Shown piece by piece: positions 20,719 through 28,685 of a stretch of 64,000 nt of DNA; within the stretch, counting starts at the first letter, position 1, and every line of letters begins with the position of its first letter. The notes below the pieces were generated by a model. That model had not been told where the DNA came from, did not search any database, and saw only the letters and a program-made list of their open reading frames with translations. Location: positions 58,320 to 122,319 of the forward strand of contig NZ_JALCYY010000010.1 of NCBI RefSeq assembly GCF_022690685.1, written 5' to 3'. A program made the position numbers and the translations under genes. The DNA is from Anaeromyxobacter terrae (GTDB lineage: Bacteria > Myxococcota > Myxococcia > Myxococcales > Anaeromyxobacteraceae).

Positions 20719-23472
20719 ATGCCGCGGCCCGACTACTACGACGCGCCCGACTGCGAGACGAGCGAGCAGGGCGCCCCGAAGTTCTGCAAGAAGTCCGAGC
20801 CTGGGGAAGGCACCGAGCGGAGCTGCGCGTTCGACGGCGCGCGGGTCGTGCTCATGCCGGTGACGGACGCGATCCACCTCGTGCACGGTCCGATCGCCTG
20901 CGCCGGCAACTCCTGGGACAACCGCGGCGCGCGCTCCTCCGGCTCGCAGCTCTACCGGCGCGGTTTCACGACGGAGCTGCTCGAGAACGACGTCGTCTTC
21001 GGCGGCGAGAAGAAGCTCCGCCGCGCGATCGTCGACCTCGCGGCGCGCTACCCGGAGGCGAAGGCGGTCTTCGTCTACGCGACCTGCGTCACCGCCATGA
21101 CCGGCGACGACGTGGAGGCGGTCTGCCGGGCGGCGTCGGCGGAGGTCCCCATCCCCGTGATCCCGGTGAACACGCCCGGGTTCATCGGGGACAAGAACAT
21201 CGGGAACCGGCTCGCGGGCGAGATCCTGCTCGACCACGTGATCGGCACGGCCGAGCCGGCGACGACCACGCCGTACGACGTGAACCTCATCGGCGAGTAC
21301 AACATCGCCGGCGATCTCTGGGGGATGCTGCCGCTCTTCGAGCGGCTCGGGATCCGCATCCTCTCCTGCATCTCGGGCGACGCTCGCTTCGACGACCTCC
21401 GCCACGCGCACCGCGCCCGGCTGAACGTCATCATCTGCTCGAAGAGCCTCACGAACCTCGCGCGGAAGATGAAGAAGCGCTGGGGCATCCCGTACCTGGA
21501 GGAGTCGTTCTACGGGATGACCGACACGGCGCGGGCGCTGCGCCACATCGCGCGGGAGCTCGATCTCGCGCGCGGCGACGGCGCGAGCGGCATGGCCGAC
21601 GCGGCCGAGGCGCTCGTCGCGGAGGAGGAGGGGCGCTGCCGGGCGCGGATCGCGCCCCACCGCGCCCGGCTCGCCGGCAAGCGCGCGGTGCTCTTCACGG
21701 GCGGCGTGAAGACCTGGTCGATGGTGAACGCCCTGCGCGAGCTCGGCGTCGAGATCCTCGCGGCGGGGACGCAGAACTCCACGCTCGAGGACTTCCACCG
21801 CATGAAGGCGCTCATGCACCGCGAGGCCCGCATCATCGAGGACACCTCGACCGCCGGGCTCCTCGCGGTCATGCGCGAGAAGCTGCCGGACCTCGTGGTC
21901 GCGGGCGGGAAGACGAAGTACCTCGCCCTCAAGACCCGGACGCCGTTCCTCGACATCAACCACGGCCGGGCGCACCCGTACGCGGGCTACGAGGGGATGG
22001 TCACGTTCGCCCGGCAGCTCGATCTCACGGTGAACAACCCGATCTGGCCCGCGCTCTCCGGGGCCGCGCCCTGGGAGCGGACCCCGGCCGAGCTCGACGC
22101 GGAGCGCGCGGCGGCGCGGGGCCACGCGGCGGCGCTCGCGGCCGAGGACCTCTCCGCGTCGCGCGTCGCGGTGCCCGCGAAGGCCGCGACGGTGAACCCG
22201 CAGAAGAACTCCCCCGCGCTCGGCGCGACGCTCGCGTACCTCGGCGTCGATCGCATGCTCGGGCTCCTCCACGGCGCGCAGGGCTGCTCCACGTTCATCC
22301 GGCTGCAGCTCTCGCGGCACTTCAAGGAGTCGATCGCCCTCAACTCGACCGCGATGAGCGAGGACACCACGATCTTCGGGGGCTGGAGCAACCTCCAGGC
22401 CGGGCTCGCGCGCGTCATCGAGAAGTTCCGGCCGGGCGTCGTCGGCGTCATGACCTCGGGGCTGACCGAGACGATGGGGGACGACGTTCGGAGCGCGATC
22501 GCCGAGTTCCGCAGGGAGCGCCCGGAGCACGAGCGCGTGCCGATCGTCTGGGCGTCCACCCCGGACTACTGCGGCTCGCTGCAGGAGGGGTACGCGGCGG
22601 CGGTGGAGGCGCTCGTCGCGACGCTCGCGGAGGGCGGCGCGCCGATCCCGGGGCAGGTGACGCTGCTCCCCGGCGCCCACCTCACGCCCGCCGACGTCGA
22701 GGAGCTGAAGGGGGTCATCGAGGCGTTCGGGCTCTCCGTCGTCGCAGTCCCGGACCTCGCGAGCGCCCTCGACGGCCACATCGACGACGAGGTCTCGGCG
22801 CTCTCGACGGGCGGCGTCGGGGTGGACGCCATCCGCTCGGCGGGGCGGAGCGTCGCGAGCATCTACGTCGGCGACTCGCTCGCCCCGGCCGCGCGCCGCC
22901 TGGAGGAGGCTTTCGGGGTCCCGGCGCACGGCTTCACGTCGGCCACGGGGATCGGCGAGGTGGATCGGCTCGTCGCGACGCTCTCGGCGATCTCCGGCCG
23001 GCCCGTCCCCTCCGCCCTCCGCCGCGCGAGGAGCCGCCTCATGGACGCGATGGTGGACAGCCACTACGCGTTCGGCGGGAAGCGCGTGGCGCTCGCGCTC
23101 GAGGCGGATCACCTGAAGGGCCTCACCCGCTTCCTGCACGGGATGGGCTGCGAGATCGGCGCCGCGCTCTCGGCGACCCGGACCCGCGGCCTCGACGCGC
23201 TGCCCTGTCCGGCCGTGTCCGTCGGCGACCTCGAGGATCTGGAGGCGGCCGCGAGGGGGGCGGACCTCGTGGTCGCGAGCTCCAACGGCCGCCAGGCGGT
23301 CGCGAAGCTCCGCGTGAAGGCCCACCTGCGCACGGGGGTGCCGGTGTTCGACCGGCTCGGCGCGCAGCAGAAGGTCTGGGTCGGCTACCGCGGCACGATG
23401 AACCTCGTGTTCGAGGTGGCGAACCTGTTCCAGGCGAGCGCGACCGAGGCGCAGCGGCTCGCGCACAACTGA
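20719..23472 (+). CDS. nifEN: NifE-NifN fusion, FeMo-cofactor assembly scaffold
   Basis: A single 917-residue frame holds both scaffold subunits on which the NifB cofactor precursor is matured to FeMo-co. Residues 1-455 are NifE, with cluster cysteines at 36, 61 and 123 (TERSCAFDG, GPIACAGNSW, YATCVTAMTGDD). A linker rich in Ala and Glu (about 455-485) leads to NifN from ~486 (NPQKNSPALGATLAYLG, HGAQGCSTFIRLQLSRHF, MTSGLTETMGDDV). There is no internal stop or start context suggesting two proteins. Elsewhere nifE and nifN are usually separate genes. The start is ATG 20719; nifX follows after 14 bp. Confidence 0.96.
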   Translation: MPRPDYYDAPDCETSEQGAPKFCKKSEPGEGTERSCAFDGARVVLMPVTDAIHLVHGPIACAGNSWDNRGARSSGSQLYRRGFTTELLENDVVFGGEKKLRRAIVDLAARYPEAKAVFVYATCVTAMTGDDVEAVCRAASAEVPIPVIPVNTPGFIGDKNIGNRLAGEILLDHVIGTAEPATTTPYDVNLIGEYNIAGDLWGMLPLFERLGIRILSCISGDARFDDLRHAHRARLNVIICSKSLTNLARKMKKRWGIPYLEESFYGMTDTARALRHIARELDLARGDGASGMADAAEALVAEEEGRCRARIAPHRARLAGKRAVLFTGGVKTWSMVNALRELGVEILAAGTQNSTLEDFHRMKALMHREARIIEDTSTAGLLAVMREKLPDLVVAGGKTKYLALKTRTPFLDINHGRAHPYAGYEGMVTFARQLDLTVNNPIWPALSGAAPWERTPAELDAERAAARGHAAALAAEDLSASRVAVPAKAATVNPQKNSPALGATLAYLGVDRMLGLLHGAQGCSTFIRLQLSRHFKESIALNSTAMSEDTTIFGGWSNLQAGLARVIEKFRPGVVGVMTSGLTETMGDDVRSAIAEFRRERPEHERVPIVWASTPDYCGSLQEGYAAAVEALVATLAEGGAPIPGQVTLLPGAHLTPADVEELKGVIEAFGLSVVAVPDLASALDGHIDDEVSALSTGGVGVDAIRSAGRSVASIYVGDSLAPAARRLEEAFGVPAHGFTSATGIGEVDRLVATLSAISGRPVPSALRRARSRLMDAMVDSHYAFGGKRVALALEADHLKGLTRFLHGMGCEIGAALSATRTRGLDALPCPAVSVGDLEDLEAAARGADLVVASSNGRQAVAKLRVKAHLRTGVPVFDRLGAQQKVWVGYRGTMNLVFEVANLFQASATEAQRLAHN

Positions 23473-23486
23473 CGGCGGAGGTCACG

Positions 23487-23879
23487 ATGCGGATCGCATT
23501 CACGAGCACGACGGGCGAGCGGATCGACGAGCACTTCGGGCGGGCGGGCCACTTCTACGTGTGGGAGGTCGGGCCCGAGGCTGCCCGCTTCCTCGAGCGC
23601 GTGAGCGCGCTCACGAGCGCGGACGACGAGGAGGACCGCATCGCCGCGCGCGCGAGCGCGCTCGCCGGCTGCGCCATCGTCTACACCGCGCATATCGGCG
23701 GCCCCGCCGCGGCGAAGCTCGTCTCCCGCCGCATCCACCCGATGAAGACGAGCGGCGACGCCCCCGTCGCGGAGGTGGTCGGGCGGCTGCAGGAGGTCCT
23801 GCGCGATCGGCCGCCGCCGTGGCTCCGGAAGGCGATGGCGGCCGGGCCGGCCGCCGCGACCAAGGCGAAGGACGAATGA
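23487..23879 (+). CDS. nifX: NifX, FeMo-cofactor precursor carrier
   Basis: 130 residues of the dinitrogenase iron-molybdenum cofactor-binding family (NifX/NifB C-terminal/NafY fold). Seen: MRIAFTSTTGERIDEHFGRAGHFYVWEV, followed by EEDRIAARASALAGCAIVYTAHIGG. It binds NifB-co/VK-cluster and passes it to NifEN. It starts 14 bp after nifEN. The C-terminal ~20 residues are Ala/Lys-rich and probably disordered. A second copy of this domain ends NifB. Confidence 0.92.
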   Translation: MRIAFTSTTGERIDEHFGRAGHFYVWEVGPEAARFLERVSALTSADDEEDRIAARASALAGCAIVYTAHIGGPAAAKLVSRRIHPMKTSGDAPVAEVVGRLQEVLRDRPPPWLRKAMAAGPAAATKAKDE

Positions 23880-23919
23880 ACGCGCAGGGAATGGCGCATC
23901 GCACGGAGAGGAGACGGTC

Positions 23920-24183
23920 ATGGCGTTCATCACGGGGCTGACGCGCGGGAAGCGGGAGTGGACCCCGCGCTTCGTGAGGTCCATCGACCCCGAGCTCTGC
24001 ATCGGCTGCGGTCGGTGCATCAAGATCTGCGCGCACGGCGTGCTCGCACCGGCGGAGGTCGACGAGGAGGAGTCCGCCAAGATGTTCGCCGCGGTCGGGA
24101 ACGCCGACGACTGCATCGGCTGCGAGGCCTGCGGCCGGACCTGCAAGAAGGGCGCGTTCTCGTTCGAGCCCCTGGCGGCGTGA
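23920..24183 (+). CDS. fdxB: nif-associated 2[4Fe-4S] ferredoxin (FdxB/ferredoxin III type)
   Basis: An 87-residue ferredoxin. Two clusters are bound by CIGCGRCIKIC and CIGCEACGRTC with an ~30-residue acidic insert between them, the layout of nif-specific ferredoxin III. It may supply electrons for cofactor assembly (NifB) or to NifH. It sits between nifX and nifB (8 bp before nifB). AGGAGACGG precedes ATG 23920. Confidence 0.9.
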   Translation: MAFITGLTRGKREWTPRFVRSIDPELCIGCGRCIKICAHGVLAPAEVDEEESAKMFAAVGNADDCIGCEACGRTCKKGAFSFEPLAA

Positions 24184-24191
24184 GGGACGCC

Positions 24192-25682
24192 ATGCGCCTC
24201 CCCGTCCTCGCCGGCCCCGCCGCCCCGCCCCCGGCGGCGAACTGCACGTTCGGCCGGGGCTGCGGCGACGCCCCGCCGGCGCTCCCCGCGGACGTCGCCG
24301 CGCTCGTCGCGGATCACCCCTGCTACAGCGAGGAGGCGCACCACCACTTCGCGCGCATCCACGTCGCGGTGGCGCCCGCGTGCAACGTGCAGTGCCACTA
24401 CTGCAACCGCAAGTACGACTGCGCGAACGAGAGCCGGCCGGGGGTCGTGTCGGAGCGGCTCCGGCCCGAGGACGCGGTCCGAAAGGTGCTCGCGGTCGCC
24501 GCGGAGCTCCCCGAGCTGTCGGTGGTCGGGATCGCGGGGCCGGGCGACGCGCTCGCCAACGCGGACGCGACCTTCGCGACGCTCGAGGGCGTTCACCGCG
24601 CCGCGCCGGATCTCCGGCTCTGCGTCTCGACGAACGGCCTCGCGCTGCCGGAGCACGCGGAGCGGCTCGCCCGCGCCGGGGTGCGCCACGTGACCGTCAC
24701 CGTGAACATGATCGACCCCGCCGTGGGCGAGCGGATCTACCCGTGGATCCTCCGGGGCGGGCGGAGGCTGCGGGGCCCCGAGGCGTCGCGGGTCCTCTCC
24801 GCGCAGCAGCTCGAGGGGATCGCGGCGCTCGCCGCACGCGGCGTGCTCGTCAAGGTGAACTCGGTCGTCATCCCCGGCGTGAACGAGGCGCACCTCCCCG
24901 ACGTCGCCCGCGCCGTCCGTCGCGCGGGCGCGTTCCTCGTGAACCTCGTCCCGCTCCTCTCCGCGCCCGAGCACGGCACGCACTACGGCCGGACCGGGCA
25001 GCGCGGCCCGACCGCGGAGGAGCTCGAGCGCGTCCAGGCGGCCTGCGAGCTCGACGCCCGGCTCATGCGCCACTGCCGGCAGTGCCGCGCCGACGCGGTC
25101 GGGCGCCTCTCCGAGGATCGCTTCGCCGCGTTCACCCTCGCGTCCCTCCCGCCCGGTCCAGCCCCCGACGCGCGAGAGGCGCGCGCGGCCCGGCGCGAAG
25201 CCGTGGCGCGCGTCCGCGCGCGCGCGGCGCGGGAGCGCGACGCCGCGCTCAGCCGCGTCGCCTCGGTCCCGGCGGCTCTCTCGGCGCGGATCGCCGTCGC
25301 CACGCGGGCAGGCGGCCAGGTGGACGAGCACTTCGGCCACGCGCGCGAGCTGCTCGTCTACGACGTGAGCCGCGCCGGCGCGCGGCTCGTCGGCCGGCGC
25401 GCCGTGGACCGCTACTGCGTCGGCGGGGAGGGCGAGGAGGATGCGCTCGCGACGACGCTGCGCGCCCTCGAGGGCTGCCGCGCGGTGCTCGTCGCGAAGA
25501 TCGGGCGCTGCCCCACGGCCCAGCTCGCCGCCGCGGGAATCGAGGCCGTGACGGAGCAGGCGTTCCAGCCCATCGAGGCGGCGGCGCTCGCCTGGTTCGA
25601 GGGCTTCGCGGCGCGGGCCGCGCGGGGCGAGGTCGCCGCCCCGCCGCCGGTCCCGGCGGCGCCGCGCGCGGAGGTCGCGTGA
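24192..25682 (+). CDS. nifB: NifB, radical SAM FeMo-cofactor biosynthesis protein
   Basis: 496 residues. It makes NifB-co, the [8Fe-9S-C] core, using SAM. The SAM cluster motif is Cys64-x3-Cys68-x2-Cys71 (ACNVQCHYCNRKYDC). Other conserved parts are GIAGPGDALAN, VTVTVNMIDP, VNSVVIPGVNEAHLPD and CRQCRADAVGRL. After an Arg/Ala linker (~345-375) there is a C-terminal NifX-like domain (ARIAVATRAGGQVDEHFGHA), as in proteobacterial NifB. The start is ATG 24192, 8 bp after the ferredoxin gene. Its stop overlaps the nifW GTG. Confidence 0.97.
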   Translation: MRLPVLAGPAAPPPAANCTFGRGCGDAPPALPADVAALVADHPCYSEEAHHHFARIHVAVAPACNVQCHYCNRKYDCANESRPGVVSERLRPEDAVRKVLAVAAELPELSVVGIAGPGDALANADATFATLEGVHRAAPDLRLCVSTNGLALPEHAERLARAGVRHVTVTVNMIDPAVGERIYPWILRGGRRLRGPEASRVLSAQQLEGIAALAARGVLVKVNSVVIPGVNEAHLPDVARAVRRAGAFLVNLVPLLSAPEHGTHYGRTGQRGPTAEELERVQAACELDARLMRHCRQCRADAVGRLSEDRFAAFTLASLPPGPAPDAREARAARREAVARVRARAARERDAALSRVASVPAALSARIAVATRAGGQVDEHFGHARELLVYDVSRAGARLVGRRAVDRYCVGGEGEEDALATTLRALEGCRAVLVAKIGRCPTAQLAAAGIEAVTEQAFQPIEAAALAWFEGFAARAARGEVAAPPPVPAAPRAEVA

Positions 25683-26020
25683 CCCCGCGGTCGCGAGACG
25701 GGGCCGCCGCCCGCACCGGGCGCCCGGCCCTGCCGGAGCTCCAGGACCTCGAGGCGGCGGAGGACTTCTTCGCGGCGCTCGGCGTGCCGTTCGACCCGCG
25801 CGTGCTGGCCGTGAGCAGGCTTCACGTCCTGCGACGCTTCGGGCTCGCGATGGAGGCGTCCCTGCGCGAGCGTCCGGGCGCGAGCGAGGGGGAGCGTCGG
25901 GCCGAGCTGCGCGCCGCGCTCCGGGAAGCGCACGCGCTCTTCGCGCGGACCACGCCGCTCGAGTCCGGGGACTTCGGCGTGCAGCGGACGGCTCGGCCCG
26001 TGAAGCTCGGGCGCGGATGA
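25679..26020 (+). CDS. nifW: NifW, nitrogenase stabilising/protective protein
   Basis: 113 residues. NifW family signature: LQDLEAAEDFFAALGVPFDP, RLHVLRRFGLAMEAS, and the C-terminal HALFARTTPLESGDFGV. NifW is thought to help assembly or oxygen protection of the MoFe protein. The GTG at 25679 overlaps the nifB stop (GTGA), implying translational coupling. It appears to end the nif transcription unit; the next gene begins 15 bp on and is not a known nif gene. Confidence 0.88.
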   Translation: MTPRSRDGAAARTGRPALPELQDLEAAEDFFAALGVPFDPRVLAVSRLHVLRRFGLAMEASLRERPGASEGERRAELRAALREAHALFARTTPLESGDFGVQRTARPVKLGRG

Positions 26021-26035
26021 GCTAAGAAGCGCGGC

Positions 26036-26989
26036 GTGCCCGCACCGCTCGCCGTCGACCTCGTCGCCGCCGCCGACTGGAGCGTGAGCGCGCGGAAGCG
26101 CTGGATGGCCATCGCGCTGCGCGGCCGGGACGGCCGCTGGCGAGCGGGAGGGGCGCGGCGGGTGGGGCGGGCGGAGACGCTCGTCGCGCGGCTCGCGCGC
26201 CGGGCGGGGACGGAGCGGAGCGCGCTCCTCGGCCTCGACCTCCCGATCGGCGTCCCCGCGGCGTACGCCGCGCGCCTCGGGCTGAGCGGCTTCCTCGAGT
26301 GGGCACGGGGCCTGGGCGCGCCGCCCTACGAGGCGTTCTTCTCTCCCGCCGCGACCGCCGGCGAGGTCACGCTTCACAGACCGTTCTATCCCGAACGCGC
26401 GCGCCGCAAGGGAGAGGCCCGCCAGGCGGCGCTCTGCGCCGCGCTCGGGGTGCCCGGCTTCGACGCGCTCCGCCGCGCCTGCGACCGCGCCCGGCCCGGC
26501 CGCCGCGCGGCGGAGGCCCTCTTCTGGACCGTGGGCGGGAAGCAGGTCGGGAAGGCCGCGCTCGCCGGCTGGCGCGACGTCGTCCTGCCCGCGCTCCGCG
26601 GCGGCCACGCAACGCTCTGGCCGTTCCAGGGCGAGCTCGCGACGCTGCTCCGGCCCGGCGCGGTGGTGCTCGTGGAGATCTACCCGGCGGACGCGTACCG
26701 CCGCCTGAGCGCGGCGCCGGTGTCGAAGCGGGACCCACGCTCGCGCCGCGAGGCGTGCGCCACGCTGGGGCGCTGGCTCGCGGACTCGGGGGTCTCCGCG
26801 TCGCGCCAGCTCTCGAGCCAGCTCGCGGACGGGTTCGGTCCGCGCCCGGACGGCGAGGACCCGTTCGACGCGGTGGTCGCGCTGCTCGGCATGCTCGACG
26901 TCGCGCTCGGCCGGAGCGCGCTCTTCGAGCCGGAGGAGCAGGAGGTGCGCGCGGTGGAGGGATGGATCCTCGGGCTCGGCCCGGGCTGA
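26036..26989 (+). CDS. Predicted RNase H-fold protein (DUF429-like)
   Basis: A 317-residue cytosolic protein. It starts GTG 26036, 15 bp after nifW, so it may be transcribed with the nif genes. Spaced acidic motifs LVAAADWSVSARKRW, LLGLDLPIGVP, VLVEIYPADAYRR and GEDPFDAVVALLGMLD resemble the DUF429 predicted-nuclease fold, with D, D, E and D as candidate metal ligands. The match is from pattern memory and moderate. It contains no membrane segment or signal peptide. A connection with nitrogen fixation is only positional. Confidence 0.6.
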   Translation: MPAPLAVDLVAAADWSVSARKRWMAIALRGRDGRWRAGGARRVGRAETLVARLARRAGTERSALLGLDLPIGVPAAYAARLGLSGFLEWARGLGAPPYEAFFSPAATAGEVTLHRPFYPERARRKGEARQAALCAALGVPGFDALRRACDRARPGRRAAEALFWTVGGKQVGKAALAGWRDVVLPALRGGHATLWPFQGELATLLRPGAVVLVEIYPADAYRRLSAAPVSKRDPRSRREACATLGRWLADSGVSASRQLSSQLADGFGPRPDGEDPFDAVVALLGMLDVALGRSALFEPEEQEVRAVEGWILGLGPG

Positions 26990-27073
26990 GCGGCTCGCGC
27001 GCCGAGAGGCGCGGCGCGACGGCGCGTCGCTCGCGCGCGCACTTTCCGGTAGAAGGATCGCCCGGAGGCGACC

Positions 27074-27430
27074 ATGGCGGAACGGAGAGACGACGCGGGC
27101 ACGGTGTTCGTGCTGAACGCGGAGACGATGGGGCGCGGCGACGACGCGCTCGGCGCGAAGCTCGTGGGCAGCTTCCTGCGCACGCTCGCCTCGACCGACC
27201 CGAAGCCGGACGCCATCGTGTTCTACAACGCGGCGGTGCAGCTCCTCGGGGAGGGGTCGCCCCACCTCGAGCCGCTCCGCGCGCTCGACGACGCCGGAGT
27301 GGACCTTCTCGCCTGCGTGACCTGCCTCGAGTTCTACGACCTCGTGGGCAGGATCGCGGTAGGGCACGTGAGCAACATGCGCGAGATCGTGCAGCGGACG
27401 ATGAAGGCGGGGAAGGTCGTCACGGTGTGA
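27074..27430 (+). CDS. yedF: YedF-type selenium metabolism protein, DsrE-like domain only
   Basis: 118 residues matching the C-terminal DsrE/F-like half of YedF: NAETMGRGDDALGAKLVGSFL, AIVFYNAAVQLLGEGS, ACVTCLEFYDLVGRIAVGHVSNM and KVVTV. The usual N-terminal TusA-like domain is absent. YedF proteins co-occur with selenium-using genes and are thought to handle selenium or sulfur; cysteines in CVTC are candidate active residues. It precedes an oppositely oriented transporter of the putative selenate type, and the window also encodes a selenoprotein. A GGTCGR array separates it from the transporter. Confidence 0.82.
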   Translation: MAERRDDAGTVFVLNAETMGRGDDALGAKLVGSFLRTLASTDPKPDAIVFYNAAVQLLGEGSPHLEPLRALDDAGVDLLACVTCLEFYDLVGRIAVGHVSNMREIVQRTMKAGKVVTV

Positions 27431-27486
27431 GGGGACGCGGGGGGCGTGGAGGGAGGGGTCGGCTGACCAGAGATCGGACCGGCGAT

Positions 27487-27579
27487 GTCGACCCGACCCC
27501 GACCTCGACCCCGACCCCGACCCCGACCCGACCTCGACCCGACCTCGACCCCGACCTCGACCCCGACCTCGACCCCGAC
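27487..27579 (-). repeat. GGTCGR hexanucleotide array 2 (reverse orientation)
   Basis: About 93 bp of CGACCC/CGACCT hexamers on the + strand, i.e. GGTCGG/GGTCGA on the minus strand. A degenerate GCCGAG tail follows to about 27600. It lies between the convergent yedF and binding-protein genes, 31 bp beyond the latter's stop codon. Same unit as at 7097 and 60131. Confidence 0.93.
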
Positions 27580-27610
27580 TGAAGCCGAGGCCGAGGCCAA
27601 GCCCGAACGC

Positions 27611-28462
27611 TCACTCCTTGATGAGCCCCGCCGCTCGCGCCGCCTTCTCGATCGCCGTGTAGTTCTCGGGCGCGGTCGGGATGAACTTCCTCGCGCGCTG
27701 CAGGTCGAGGATCTTCTTGTGCTCCGGGTTCGCCGGGTCGAGCGCGAGGAACGCGCCGCGGAGCTTCTCGACGACCTTCGGATCGAGGTCGCCCCGGACC
27801 GTCCAGTTGTAGTCGTGGTACTCGGGCGTGGTCCACAGCACGCGGATCTTGGAGGGATCGATCTTCTTCTCGTCGAGGAGGCGCTGCCAGATGGACTCGT
27901 TGAGCGCGCCGGCGTCCACCTTGCCGGCCTCGACCCACTTCGCCGTCACGTCGTGCGCGCCGGAGTAGGCGACCTTCGCGAAGTCCTTGTCCGGGTCGAT
28001 GCCGTTCTGGAGGAGGAAGTAGCGGGGCATGAGGTGGCCGGAGGTGGAGCTCACCGACCCAAAGGCGAAGCTCGCGCCCTTCAGGTCCTGGAGCTTCTGC
28101 GCCTTCGACGCGGCCGGGACGATGAACTTGGAGTGGAAGCGGGCGTCCTCCTCGCGCTGCACGAGCGGGATCGCCGTGCCGGTGCGCAGGCGGGCCTGGA
28201 CGAAGGTGAAGCCGCCATACCAGACGAGGTCGAGCTTGCCGGCGGCGAGCCCCTCGACGGTCGCGGCATAGTCGGTCACCGGGGTGAACTTCACCGGACG
28301 GCCGATCGCCTGCTCCAGGTACTTCCCGAGCGGCTCGAACTTGCGCAGGAGCTCGGTGGGGGACTCGTCGGGGATGGCGGAGACGCGGAGCGGCTCCTGC
28401 GCGGCGGCGGAGAGCGGGAGGAGCGGCAGGAAGAGGGCGAGGAGGCGGGTGAGGCGGTGCAT
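27611..28462 (-). CDS. PhnD-like ABC transporter substrate-binding protein, putative selenate type
   Basis: A 283-residue periplasmic protein. The start ATG 28462 gives signal MHRLTRLLALFLPLLPLSAAA. The mature part belongs to the PhnD/PtxB superfamily: VSAIPDESPTELLRKFEPLG, VTDYAATVEGLAAGKLDLVW, YGGFTFVQARLRTG, PLVQREEDARFHSKF and GSVSSTSGHLMPRYF. From memory this is the subgroup named putative selenate-binding, found beside selenium genes, rather than true phosphonate-binding PhnD. Neighbouring yedF and the selenoprotein at 845 support that. Phosphonate or another oxyanion remains possible. It is the distal gene of a minus-strand operon ATPase-permease-binding protein. Confidence 0.85.
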   Translation of the reverse strand: MHRLTRLLALFLPLLPLSAAAQEPLRVSAIPDESPTELLRKFEPLGKYLEQAIGRPVKFTPVTDYAATVEGLAAGKLDLVWYGGFTFVQARLRTGTAIPLVQREEDARFHSKFIVPAASKAQKLQDLKGASFAFGSVSSTSGHLMPRYFLLQNGIDPDKDFAKVAYSGAHDVTAKWVEAGKVDAGALNESIWQRLLDEKKIDPSKIRVLWTTPEYHDYNWTVRGDLDPKVVEKLRGAFLALDPANPEHKKILDLQRARKFIPTAPENYTAIEKAARAAGLIKE

Positions 28463-28569
28463 GGAAGGCTCCCGGCACGCGGCGGACGGCGGCGGGCCGA
28501 ACGAGGGTCTCGAGGCGCAGGACGTGGACGCGGGTGCTCGGAGGCGAACTCGCCTCCCGCCGGGCGGCC

Positions 28570-28608
28570 TCAACGGTCGAGGGGGACACGGCGCTCGATG
28601 GGCAGCAC
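28570..28608 (-). CDS. 12-codon ORF with a perfect ribosome site upstream of the binding-protein gene
   Basis: On the minus strand GAGGAGGTGACCCC precedes a GTG at 28608. This opens a frame of 12 codons (LPIERRVPLDR after the start) ending in TGA at 28570. It lies in the 223-bp gap between the permease stop and the binding-protein start and has a much better Shine-Dalgarno sequence than either. It may be a leader peptide controlling the downstream gene. No comparative evidence is available. Confidence 0.4.
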   Translation of the reverse strand: MLPIERRVPLDR

Positions 28609-28685
28609 GGGGTCACCTCCTCTCGGCACGGGACGCAGGGGGCATCGCATGGCCGGGGCGCCCGCGCAAGCCACGGGCGGGGCCT

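Noticed and set aside
27611..28462. Phosphonate transporter (phnD) assignment
   Set aside because: The superfamily fits, but no C-P lyase genes are near. The motif set, yedF neighbour and LysR-type domain favour a selenium oxyanion; specificity is left open.
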